From assembly GCA_018656065.1 (NCBI GenBank), contig JABHZY010000010.1:68638-107296 (forward strand): a stretch of 38,659 bases of DNA. The letters are read 5' to 3'. The translations under genes were made by a program, and so were the position numbers. Below are positions 1-8,580 of the stretch, one piece after another. The notes below the pieces were generated by a model that saw only the letters and a program-made list of their open reading frames with translations, did not search any database and was not told where the DNA came from. Position 1 is the stretch's first letter. Each line of letters begins with the position of its first letter. The DNA is from Candidatus Komeilibacteria bacterium (GTDB lineage: Bacteria; Patescibacteriota; Patescibacteriia; UBA1558; GWA2-36-10).

Positions 1-555
1 TTTATGTTTAGCTGGAGTAATTGAACTTATAAAATGCTTAATAGCATTTTCTTCTACTGTTAAATAAAAAGTAATTACCAATACCATGAAGAAGCTAATC
101 ATTCCTCCAAAAACAGAACTAAGCACATTGAATATACCTGTAGTAGCCTGACCCACACTCTTAGTAATATCTGTGAAGCTGGCACTGAGTGCTTCTTGGC
201 TAAATAAATTATTCAAATCTATTGCTTGTCCTAAATTTTGGTTAATCTTGTTGTAGAAATCCGGAAAAGCCTTAGACATCTCTAAAACTTGTTCAGTTAA
301 AGGTCCAGACAATAGATAAATAGCCCAACCTACAAAAGATAGAACCACTGTATAAACGCCAATTATACTTAAAGCTCGCGGAATTTTAAATCTTTGCAAC
401 CAATCAATTAATGGATCAAAAGCAGATGATAAAATGACAGCTACAAATAATAAAGCTAAAACTTCTTTTATCAAAAATAGAAAACCTAGAAACAACAATA
501 CTAGTATTGTCCTTAAAATGGTCCCCGTTGTAATTGAAATAAATTGTTTAGACAT
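1..555 (-). CDS. AI-2E family transporter (PerM/UPF0118-like), 3'-truncated by window edge
   Basis: My own reverse translation from ATG at 555: MSKQFISITTGTILRTILVLLFLGFLFLIKEVLALLFVAVILSSAFDPLIDWLQRFKIPRALSIIGVYTVVLSFVGWAIYLLSGPL...; hydrophobic, PerM-like. Open at position 1, so absent from the ORF track. Confidence 0.85.
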   Translation of the reverse strand, partial: MSKQFISITTGTILRTILVLLFLGFLFLIKEVLALLFVAVILSSAFDPLIDWLQRFKIPRALSIIGVYTVVLSFVGWAIYLLSGPLTEQVLEMSKAFPDFYNKINQNLGQAIDLNNLFSQEALSASFTDITKSVGQATTGIFNVLSSVFGGMISFFMVLVITFYLTVEENAIKHFISSITPAKHK

Positions 556-565
556 AAGTCTTTTT

Positions 566-1834
566 TTATTTTTTTAAGATATTTACGAATTTGTTTTTAT
601 TTTTAAATGGTCCAATGATAGCTAGGTTTGATTGTGACCAATCTATAATTTTTACTGTTAAATTATTTATTTGCTTTAAACTAATCTTATCTAATTCTTT
701 TAATCTGGCATCTAAATCTTTAATGGGTTTGCCAATTGCTTCTTGGGATATCAAGAAATTTAAATGTACGCTAGAACTTTCCATTTTAAGAACCATACGT
801 CCTTTGATATTTTCTTTGGCTTGAGCTAATTCTTCTTTACTAATTCCATTTTTAGCCAAATTATTTAATTCTTCTTTGATAGCAGAAAGTGCTTCGTATA
901 TTTTTTCTTTGTTGAGTCCTGCGTGGACAGCAAAAGAACTAGCACCCTCATAACCTCCTACCTCAGCTTTAATAAAATAACACAGTCCTTGGCGTTCTCT
1001 AATATTTAAAAACAATCTAGAACTCATAGTGCCACCCAAAATATTAGCCATCACTTGGTTTAAAATAAAATCTTTGTCAGTTACAGAAGAAGTTCGGAAA
1101 CCAAGCATTAATTGTACTTGTTCTAAATCTCTGTCAATTATTTCTACCGCCGGAATAATTTGTTTAATAATCGGCAAAGCTTTATTTTTTATTCTAGCTT
1201 GTTTCTTAGAAATTGGAAAAAGCTTGTCTATTAATTTTAAAGCTTGTTTCTCATTAAAATTACCAGCTAAACCAATAATGGCATTGCCATGATAATAATG
1301 TTTCTTGTGATAGTTATAAAGAGCATTTCGAGATATAGTTTGAATATTTACTCTAGGCCCAGCAATCGATCTACCAAGATTGGTACCATTGAATAATATA
1401 TTTTCAAAAACTTCCTCAATATACATCATTGGATTGTCTTCATACATATTGATCTCTTCAACAATCACACCTCTTTCTCTATCTATTTCTTCTTTATCAA
1501 ATTTAGAATTATGTAATATGTCAGACAACATATCAATAGCCATAATCATATGACTATTATTTACTGTGACATAATAACCAGTGTATTCTTTGCCAGTAAA
1601 AGCATTATAATTTGCACCAACGCTATCCAATTCTTTGGCAATATCAGCTGTAGATGGTCTACGCTCGGTACCTTTAAACATTAGATGCTCTACAAAATGA
1701 GACACACCATTATTTTTATCATTTTCTTGACGACTACCAACTTTATAAAGCACTTCAAAAGTAACAGCCTTGGTATCTTTCTTTGGTGCCAAAATTATTA
1801 CACTACCGTCACGACGGACAATTCTTTTATACAT
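566..1834 (-). CDS. M16 family zinc metallopeptidase (insulinase/processing-peptidase-like)
   Basis: HxxEH motif (SHFVEHLMFKGT) and downstream ERGVIVEEINMYED; full-length M16 layout. Confidence 0.95.
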   Translation of the reverse strand: MYKRIVRRDGSVIILAPKKDTKAVTFEVLYKVGSRQENDKNNGVSHFVEHLMFKGTERRPSTADIAKELDSVGANYNAFTGKEYTGYYVTVNNSHMIMAIDMLSDILHNSKFDKEEIDRERGVIVEEINMYEDNPMMYIEEVFENILFNGTNLGRSIAGPRVNIQTISRNALYNYHKKHYYHGNAIIGLAGNFNEKQALKLIDKLFPISKKQARIKNKALPIIKQIIPAVEIIDRDLEQVQLMLGFRTSSVTDKDFILNQVMANILGGTMSSRLFLNIRERQGLCYFIKAEVGGYEGASSFAVHAGLNKEKIYEALSAIKEELNNLAKNGISKEELAQAKENIKGRMVLKMESSSVHLNFLISQEAIGKPIKDLDARLKELDKISLKQINNLTVKIIDWSQSNLAIIGPFKNKNKFVNILKK

Positions 1835-1854
1835 ATATTAAAAAACTTTTATAT

Positions 1855-3240
1855 TTATTTAAATTTCTTCTCAAAATAATTTTCCACTTCATCGATGGCA
1901 ATACGCTCCTGTTCCATAGTATCTCTATCTCTGACAGTCACTTGCTTATCTTCAAGAGAATCAAAATCAATAGTCACACAATATGGTGTACCAATCTCAT
2001 CTTGCCTTCTGTATCTTTTGCCAATAGAGCCAGTCTCGTCATAAGCAATACGATATTTGCCGACCAACATGTCATATACTTTATTACTTGTGTCAGCTAG
2101 ATCAGGCTTTTTAGAAAGTGGTAATACTGCAATCTTAATAGGAGCTAGTCTCTTATCTAACTTCAAAACTACTTCTGCTGCTTTATTACTTTCAGTTGTG
2201 GTAGTACGCCCACCTTCTATTTCAGTATAGGCATCCATAAGGAATGCTAACGTAGCTCTGTCTACACCACCTGAAGTTTCAATAATATTTGGAATATATT
2301 CTTTGCCTTCTTCATCTTTGACACTAAGTTTTTGTTTGCTATATTTTTGATGTTGGCTAAGATCCCAATCGCCTCTGTGATGAATACCTTCCAGTTCTTT
2401 GAAAGTTTCATTTTTGGAAAAACCAAAATTATATTCAATATCTAAAGCTCGTTTGGCATAATGAGCCAACTCATCACTTTCATGTTCTCTAAATTTTAGA
2501 TTTTCTGGATTGATACCTAAATCTTTATACCACTCCATTCGTAGCTCCTGCCATTTATCAAAGACTTCCTTAGTTTTATCTGGGTGAACAAAATATTGCA
2601 TTTCCATTTGTTCAAACTCACGCATCCGAAAAGTAAAATTGCCTGGCGTAATTTCATTTCTAAAAGCCTTACCGATCTGTGCAATACCAAAAGGCATTTT
2701 CATACGCATAGAACCCATGACATTCAAAAAATTGACATAAATGCCTTGAGCAGTTTCTGGACGCATATATATTTGATTAGCACTTTCCTCTAAAGGCCCC
2801 ATAAATGTTTTGAACATCAGATTGAATTGCCTAACTTCAGTTAATTCTCCACCACACTCGGGACATTTCATATCTCCCATATCTGGAGACTTGTCTTTAC
2901 CAAATGTTGGTTTAATACCTTTTTTTTCTAATAAGTTGTCAGCTCTAAAACGTCCTTTACATTTCTTACAATCAACTAATGGATCAGAAAAACCATCAAG
3001 ATGCCCTGATGCTTTCCATATTTCAGGATGCATAAGAATCGCAGAATCAAGACCTACCACGTCACGTCTAGCCAACATAAAGTCAAACCAAGATTTTTTT
3101 AGATTATTCTTTAACTCTGTACCTAAAGGACCATAGTCATAAATAGAGTTTAAACCTCCATAGATTTCAGAAGAAGGGAAAATAAAGCCTTTTGTTTTGG
3201 CTAGATTTACTACTTTATCAAACTTGCGCAGTTCTTTCAT
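1855..3240 (-). CDS. glyS: glycyl-tRNA synthetase (single-chain class II type)
   Basis: 461 aa; motifs PSSEIYGGLNSIYDYGPLG, MRPETAQGIYVNF, FRNEITPGNFTFRMREFEQMEMQYF, IIETSGGVDR. Confidence 0.97.
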   Translation of the reverse strand: MKELRKFDKVVNLAKTKGFIFPSSEIYGGLNSIYDYGPLGTELKNNLKKSWFDFMLARRDVVGLDSAILMHPEIWKASGHLDGFSDPLVDCKKCKGRFRADNLLEKKGIKPTFGKDKSPDMGDMKCPECGGELTEVRQFNLMFKTFMGPLEESANQIYMRPETAQGIYVNFLNVMGSMRMKMPFGIAQIGKAFRNEITPGNFTFRMREFEQMEMQYFVHPDKTKEVFDKWQELRMEWYKDLGINPENLKFREHESDELAHYAKRALDIEYNFGFSKNETFKELEGIHHRGDWDLSQHQKYSKQKLSVKDEEGKEYIPNIIETSGGVDRATLAFLMDAYTEIEGGRTTTTESNKAAEVVLKLDKRLAPIKIAVLPLSKKPDLADTSNKVYDMLVGKYRIAYDETGSIGKRYRRQDEIGTPYCVTIDFDSLEDKQVTVRDRDTMEQERIAIDEVENYFEKKFK

Positions 3241-3271
3241 AAAAGATAATTTTTAATACTTTAATAACAAA

Positions 3272-3300
3272 ATTATACCTAAAAACAAGTTAAATATCAA
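3272..3300 (-). promoter_or_regulatory. sigma70-like promoter for glyS
   Basis: TTGATA (3295-3300)-N17-TATAAT (3272-3277) on minus strand, upstream of ATG at 3240. Confidence 0.7.
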
Positions 3301-3330
3301 GATTGACGGAAAATAAAAAAAGTGTTTTAA

Positions 3331-3356
3331 AAACCCCGCTATTAATAGCGGGGTTT
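3331..3356 (-). terminator. Rho-independent terminator after the DUF5684-like gene
   Basis: Perfect palindrome AAACCCCGCTATTAATAGCGGGGTTT followed by a T-rich tract on the minus strand. Confidence 0.8.
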
Positions 3357-3360
3357 AAAA

Positions 3361-3861
3361 TTAAATTGTATCGTTCTTGGTCGGATCTATAGGATTGCTT
3401 TGCTCAGGAACTGGCGGTGGGCCAGGACTTTGAGGCTGTGGTTGAGCTTGAGGCTGTGGCTTTCCTAAATCTGGATTCATATTTACTTCTTGTCCATACA
3501 AATACTTTGAATCTCCAAAAGCTAAAATTGGATAAAATATAAATGGCAGGAATAATAATCCAAAAAAGAAATCTAAATTCTTACCAAAAGCTTTGACAGT
3601 GTCATGAAGAATGATAATAGAAAATATAACATTTACAATTGGCACGAACATCAATACTATCCACCACGCTGGTCGCTTGATGATTTGCAATAAAACTATT
3701 GCATTATAAATTGGAATGATACTAGCCCAAGGTGGTCGATTAGCTTTTTCAAATAATGCCCACATAGAGACTATTTGAATTATACCTGCTATCCAAGACG
3801 CATATTGCACATACAAAACCCATTCAGGCATAACTGCAGTTTCATTTAATAAAAATTCCAT
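3361..3861 (-). CDS. DUF5684-like multi-pass membrane protein with Pro/Gln-rich tail
   Basis: WIAGIIQIVSMWALFEKANRPPWASIIPIYNAIVLLQIIKRPAWWIVLMFVPIVNV-type sequence; PQPQAQPQPQ tail. Confidence 0.7.
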   Translation of the reverse strand: MEFLLNETAVMPEWVLYVQYASWIAGIIQIVSMWALFEKANRPPWASIIPIYNAIVLLQIIKRPAWWIVLMFVPIVNVIFSIIILHDTVKAFGKNLDFFFGLLFLPFIFYPILAFGDSKYLYGQEVNMNPDLGKPQPQAQPQPQSPGPPPVPEQSNPIDPTKNDTI

Positions 3862-3885
3862 ACTTAAGTCTATATATAAAATTAA

Positions 3886-6573
3886 TTAATAACCTGTTGG
3901 TTTTTTGACGCTTATCTTCCCGCCCGCATCATAAACTACTATATCTCGACGTCCTAATTGTCCAGTCAATAAAAATTCTGCTAAAGCATTATCAACTTGC
4001 TCTTGAATAACGCGCCTTAATGGTCTAGCACCAAAGACTGGATCAAAACCAGCTTCTGATAATTCACGTTGCGCAGCTTCAGTAACTTCAAAGAGTATAC
4101 CCTTTTCTTCCAACCTCTTCTCAACTTTTTTAAGCATAAAACCAGCAATCTTGTATATTTCTTCTTGAGTAAGTGGACGAAATACTACTGTACCATCAAA
4201 ACGGTTAATAAACTCTGGTCTAAAGATATCTCTAATTTCTTCTTTAATTAACTGATCTTTGAATTCACTGGTTTTCTTTCCCGCATTTATTTGATCTTGT
4301 ATAAAGGCTGTACCAGCATTTGAAGTTGCAACTATGATTAAATTAGTAAAATCAACTGTTCTACCTAAAGCATCTGTTAAACGTCCATCTTCCATAACTT
4401 GTAAAAAAACAGTCAAAATATCCGGATGAGCTTTTTCTATTTCATCAAGTAATAATAAAGCAAATGGCTTATGTCTCACAGCCTCGGTTAGTAAGCCTGG
4501 TGTGCCAGATTGAGGAGAACCAATTAATCTTGGTAGGGAAGTTTTATTCTGATATTCACTCATGTCCAAACGGATCATATCATTTTCATTTCCAAAATAC
4601 TTTTCTGCCACTGTTTTAGCTAATTCTGTTTTACCAACACCAGTTGGCCCTAAGAAAAGTAAATTAACAATTGGCCGATTCTTATCTCGAAGTTCTGCTC
4701 TAGCACGACGAAGCGCTGAAGCTACTAATTTAACAGCCTCCTCTTGACCCACTATACGCTGATGAATTTCCTCTTCCATATTAAGCAACTTGGCAGACTC
4801 TTGACTAGTTACTTGGGTTAAAGGAATATTTGTTTTATGAGATACTATAGATTCAATATCTTCTACTCTAATTAAATTATCTTTTTGACCACGTTTAGCT
4901 ACTATAATACCTGCTTCATCCATCAAATCTATAGCCTTAGAAGGTAAGGCTATATCAGTAATATATCTATTAGATAATTCATATATAGTATCTAAAGCAT
5001 CATAAGTAAAGTAAACGCCGTGCTTACCTTCAACCAGGCCAACATGAGCTTCCATTATTTTAATGGTTTGATTTTTATCTGGTTCCTTTATATTAATTTT
5101 TTTAAGCACTTGCCCCAAACTAGTACCTTCAATAAATTGTATATACTCTTTACTATTAGCTGTGGCAATTACTATTATATTTTTCTTGCGAATTTGACTA
5201 GCTAAAATTTCTGCCAAAGATACACCTTCTGTACCTTGAGATGAAATGCCAACTAATTGATGAATATCTTCAATGTATAAAATAATATTACCTGAAGCGG
5301 TCGTTTCATTTAAAATAGCCAAAAATCTTTCTTCTAATCTTCCTGTGCCTTCTGCACCAGAAACCAAAGTTGGAGCTGATATAGCCACTAATCTTTTATC
5401 TTGAAAAAGCTCCGGAATCTCTTCAGCCATCATTCGATTAGCAATGCCCTCTACAATATTACCTTTGCCAATTCCAGGAGGCCCTACTAGCACAGTACTG
5501 GCGTAACTACTTTCAACAGTAGAAATAACCTCTGTTATTTCTTTTTCTCTAGCCACAGAAAGTCCTAAGGCACCAGCTCTAGCCGCCAAAGTTAAATCAT
5601 GAGAAAAACTATTTAAAACCGGAGTAGCAATAGCTGTATATGATCTATTCATTCCTCCCTTTGGCTTAAAGATAGATCTAGACCTAAATCTTTTATATCT
5701 ACCAACTAATTCCTTATTAATTTTAACCCAAGCAATTACATTATCAATTTTTTGTTCATCAATATCCATATCATAAAACATGTTTCTAACTGACTCACTA
5801 GCATTGACCACTCCATAGAGCAAATCTACTTCCGCAATATAATCACCGCCCCGATCTAACATATGAAAATAGGCATTAAGTATTGCATCGCGGGCTTCAT
5901 TCTCAAAACTTAAATTTTCATTTCCTGGAATCACTAAATTTTTTATACTTTCGTCTATATTCTTCTTTAAATTATCTGCACCCACACCCAATCTAGCTAA
6001 GACCAAACGTATATCTTTGTCATTTAACAAAATAAAGAGTAAATGCCAAGGAGAAACTGGGAAAACTTTTTTATATTTACCAAACAACCAGGCCTTATCA
6101 AGCATCTTAGATACTTCCTGACCAAGATGATCAGAAATATTATGTTTAGTATTCTGATCCTTATTAGATAATAATTTTTCTTTATCAGCTTTTTTAATAC
6201 CAGGAATAACCAAACGATAATATAAAAACATATCAGCTAAAATCAAAGTCCATAGATACAAATTCTCTATTCTAGAAGTACTGAGAAAATACCATAAATT
6301 TCTCGGCTCGAATTGGACAAGATTTAATATTTTATATACCAAAAACAGGGTAAGAAATACTCCGGCTAATAATAATAAATTAATTATAATATCAATAGTT
6401 TTACGAAGCTCTCGTACAAATATATGAAGATAATTTATTGAATGACTAAAATATAAAAAATTGTTATTAGAAAAATAATAACTCTTATTACCAAAACAAG
6501 TGGTGCACTTAGCTCCATTTACTTTACCTTGGCCTCCACAGGCCTGACAATCTGTAAATTTTAGGCCTTCCAT
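3886..6573 (-). CDS. ClpC/ClpA-like double AAA+ ATPase with N-terminal zinc finger and transmembrane segments
   Basis: CQACGGQGKVNGAKCTTCFG zinc finger, two hydrophobic segments, Clp-N-like region, degenerate AAA1, intact AAA2 (GPTGVGKT, LLLLDEIEKAH, RPEFINRFD, GARPLRR). Confidence 0.9.
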   Translation of the reverse strand: MEGLKFTDCQACGGQGKVNGAKCTTCFGNKSYYFSNNNFLYFSHSINYLHIFVRELRKTIDIIINLLLLAGVFLTLFLVYKILNLVQFEPRNLWYFLSTSRIENLYLWTLILADMFLYYRLVIPGIKKADKEKLLSNKDQNTKHNISDHLGQEVSKMLDKAWLFGKYKKVFPVSPWHLLFILLNDKDIRLVLARLGVGADNLKKNIDESIKNLVIPGNENLSFENEARDAILNAYFHMLDRGGDYIAEVDLLYGVVNASESVRNMFYDMDIDEQKIDNVIAWVKINKELVGRYKRFRSRSIFKPKGGMNRSYTAIATPVLNSFSHDLTLAARAGALGLSVAREKEITEVISTVESSYASTVLVGPPGIGKGNIVEGIANRMMAEEIPELFQDKRLVAISAPTLVSGAEGTGRLEERFLAILNETTASGNIILYIEDIHQLVGISSQGTEGVSLAEILASQIRKKNIIVIATANSKEYIQFIEGTSLGQVLKKINIKEPDKNQTIKIMEAHVGLVEGKHGVYFTYDALDTIYELSNRYITDIALPSKAIDLMDEAGIIVAKRGQKDNLIRVEDIESIVSHKTNIPLTQVTSQESAKLLNMEEEIHQRIVGQEEAVKLVASALRRARAELRDKNRPIVNLLFLGPTGVGKTELAKTVAEKYFGNENDMIRLDMSEYQNKTSLPRLIGSPQSGTPGLLTEAVRHKPFALLLLDEIEKAHPDILTVFLQVMEDGRLTDALGRTVDFTNLIIVATSNAGTAFIQDQINAGKKTSEFKDQLIKEEIRDIFRPEFINRFDGTVVFRPLTQEEIYKIAGFMLKKVEKRLEEKGILFEVTEAAQRELSEAGFDPVFGARPLRRVIQEQVDNALAEFLLTGQLGRRDIVVYDAGGKISVKKPTGY

Positions 6574-6941
6574 AGAGTATTAAAATTATTATAAATTCCC
6601 CAAACTACAACTACTGGTAAAAATATCCAGAATACAATTACTAAGAGATGAATCACTACTAAAAGTAAAAATGCAATTGTACGAGCAAAAGTCAAAATTA
6701 ATCTAAAGAAAAAACTTATTAGACGTCCTTGTCTATCATACTGACCAAACATTGGCTTAAATAAACTTTTAAACATCAAGCCTACCGCCAAATTACGATT
6801 GGTATCTTTTATAGAATTAAAAACATAAAGCACCACTCTTTTTAGTCCTTGAGTGTACCACCAGATAGGAAAATAAAGTAATTCGCCTATTAAATCAACT
6901 AATAAAATCTTAGTTGCTTGTACTATTATATTTTGTGTCAT
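6561..6941 (-). CDS. hypothetical membrane protein, translationally overlapping the Clp-like gene
   Basis: 126 aa, hydrophobic; its 3' end overlaps the downstream ORF start (6561-6573). Confidence 0.7.
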   Translation of the reverse strand: MTQNIIVQATKILLVDLIGELLYFPIWWYTQGLKRVVLYVFNSIKDTNRNLAVGLMFKSLFKPMFGQYDRQGRLISFFFRLILTFARTIAFLLLVVIHLLVIVFWIFLPVVVVWGIYNNFNTLWKA

Positions 6942-6948
6942 TAAATAT

Positions 6949-6957
6949 ATTATACCA
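6949..6957 (-). promoter_or_regulatory. extended -10 promoter of the 6561-6941 gene
   Basis: TGGTATAAT, then 7 nt to ATG (6941) on minus strand. Confidence 0.55.
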
Positions 6958-6963
6958 TAAAAT

Positions 6964-6994
6964 AAAAAAACCGCCGAGCTTAATTCAGCAGTTT
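6964..6994 (-). terminator. Rho-independent terminator after the pilin-like gene
   Basis: Minus strand AAACTGCTGAATTAAGCTCGGCGGTTTTTTT: about 10-bp stem with G-U pairs plus T tract. Confidence 0.7.
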
Positions 6995-7023
6995 AAAAAT
7001 AATACACACTTAATGAAATACAT

Positions 7024-7791
7024 TTATGGCATAACTATACACTGCTCTCGTGTCTGACACGTACTGTTACACCACGGTCTACCTCCAACATCAGAATAAG
7101 TTAACCAACCATCTACAAAATCGTCACAATCTTTTGACCACGAATTATAATCACAACCTTCACTCATAGATTTATCATTTGCCGTACACGTATCATTACA
7201 ATAAGTACCTGATTGCACTGTGCCATCACCACAAGATTCTGGTCCATCATCACAAACTTCATTGCCAGTTATCTCCTCATCACCACAAGTAGAACTATGA
7301 TCTGCTAAAGATGCTTTAGCTACAAGTTCAATCTCCTCTTCATTGTAAGTACTACAAGCTCCAAAGGTCATCATATCATCACCGGTTCTAGTAATATAGT
7401 AACCTGTATCTGTAGAGACTGACTTAATTGGATCAATAGGTAAAACATCTATGTATTCACCTAAAAAATCACTATCGTTTACTACCAAACAATCTCTAGC
7501 TTGGCCATCACAGTCCAATTCAGCTGGCGAAGAACAGAGAACTTTCTTTTGGTCATTCCACATACTCGCATCCGCCAAATCACTCGGCAGTGCCGCATTA
7601 TCAATTTGATAAAGCTCTACAGCTTTAGCTAAGGCTGTTAAATCTTCCCAACGTTGAGTATTATTGGCTTGCCCTAAACGCTTAGTAGGATTAAGCATAG
7701 AAAATACACCAACTGCTAAAACTACAAAAACACCAATCATAATTGATAGTTCAACAATAGTGAAGCCTTTATTTTTTCTTTTTTTAAACAT
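7024..7791 (-). CDS. type IV pilin/pseudopilin-like protein with Cys-rich C-terminus (paralogue 1)
   Basis: Start moved to MFKKRKNKGFTIVELSIMIGVFVVLAVGV (class III prepilin signal); the track start at 7848 runs into the neighbouring ORF. Myxococcus-type Cys-rich repeats CGDxxxxGxxxCDD. Confidence 0.85.
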   Translation of the reverse strand: MFKKRKNKGFTIVELSIMIGVFVVLAVGVFSMLNPTKRLGQANNTQRWEDLTALAKAVELYQIDNAALPSDLADASMWNDQKKVLCSSPAELDCDGQARDCLVVNDSDFLGEYIDVLPIDPIKSVSTDTGYYITRTGDDMMTFGACSTYNEEEIELVAKASLADHSSTCGDEEITGNEVCDDGPESCGDGTVQSGTYCNDTCTANDKSMSEGCDYNSWSKDCDDFVDGWLTYSDVGGRPWCNSTCQTREQCIVMP

Positions 7792-7814
7792 ATATTTATA
7801 TATATAATTTACAA

Positions 7815-8576
7815 TTAAGATGCACACAAATCTGTACAAGCAGTACAACTAGCTGAACAATAATCAAGTTTACAACTAGGTTCTACTGGATCAGTATAAC
7901 AACCACTGCTAGGTGGATCTTCGGGACCAGTATAATCACAAGCCTCTGTTAATGTTATTACTGCAGAACAGTCAGCATTACAATAAGTGCCATTTTCATA
8001 AATGCCATTACCGCAAGTTTGAGTCTCAGTTGTGGTATTATCATCATCACAAACTTCAGAGCCCTCTACCTCTCCATCACCACAGGTAGTAGTATAAGCC
8101 GCTAACTCTATTTTAGCAGATATTTCAATACTTGTAGACTGATAAGATTCGCAAGCTCCCAAGACTACTATATCTCCAATTGTTCTACTAATATAATAAC
8201 CAGTATCTGTATCAGTTGATTTTTCAGGATCAACTGGTAAGTCTGCCAAATATTCTCCTAAAAAATCTGTGTCATTCACCACTAGACAATCTCTAGTTTG
8301 ACCATCACAGGTACGCTCTGCTGCTGAAGAACATAACACTACTTTATGATTTTCGCCAACATTAGAGGCTGCGAAAGTAGCTGGTAAAGCAGCATTATCT
8401 GCTGTATAAAGTTCTAGGGCATTGATTATAGCTACTAAATCAGCATTTCTTTGGGAATCATTAGCTTGACCGATTCTTTTAGCAGGATTTATGGCTACAA
8501 CAGAAATAGCCGCTAGAAGTGCAATAATGCCCACAGCTATTATTAACTCTATTAATGTAAATCCTCCTCTGATCAT
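7815..8576 (-). CDS. type IV pilin/pseudopilin-like protein with Cys-rich C-terminus (paralogue 2)
   Basis: MIRGGFTLIELIIAVGIIALLAAISVVAINPAKRIGQAN prepilin signal; CGDGEVEGSEVCDDDN...CGNGIYENGTYCNADC. Confidence 0.9.
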   Translation of the reverse strand: MIRGGFTLIELIIAVGIIALLAAISVVAINPAKRIGQANDSQRNADLVAIINALELYTADNAALPATFAASNVGENHKVVLCSSAAERTCDGQTRDCLVVNDTDFLGEYLADLPVDPEKSTDTDTGYYISRTIGDIVVLGACESYQSTSIEISAKIELAAYTTTCGDGEVEGSEVCDDDNTTTETQTCGNGIYENGTYCNADCSAVITLTEACDYTGPEDPPSSGCYTDPVEPSCKLDYCSASCTACTDLCAS

Positions 8577-8580
8577 TGTA

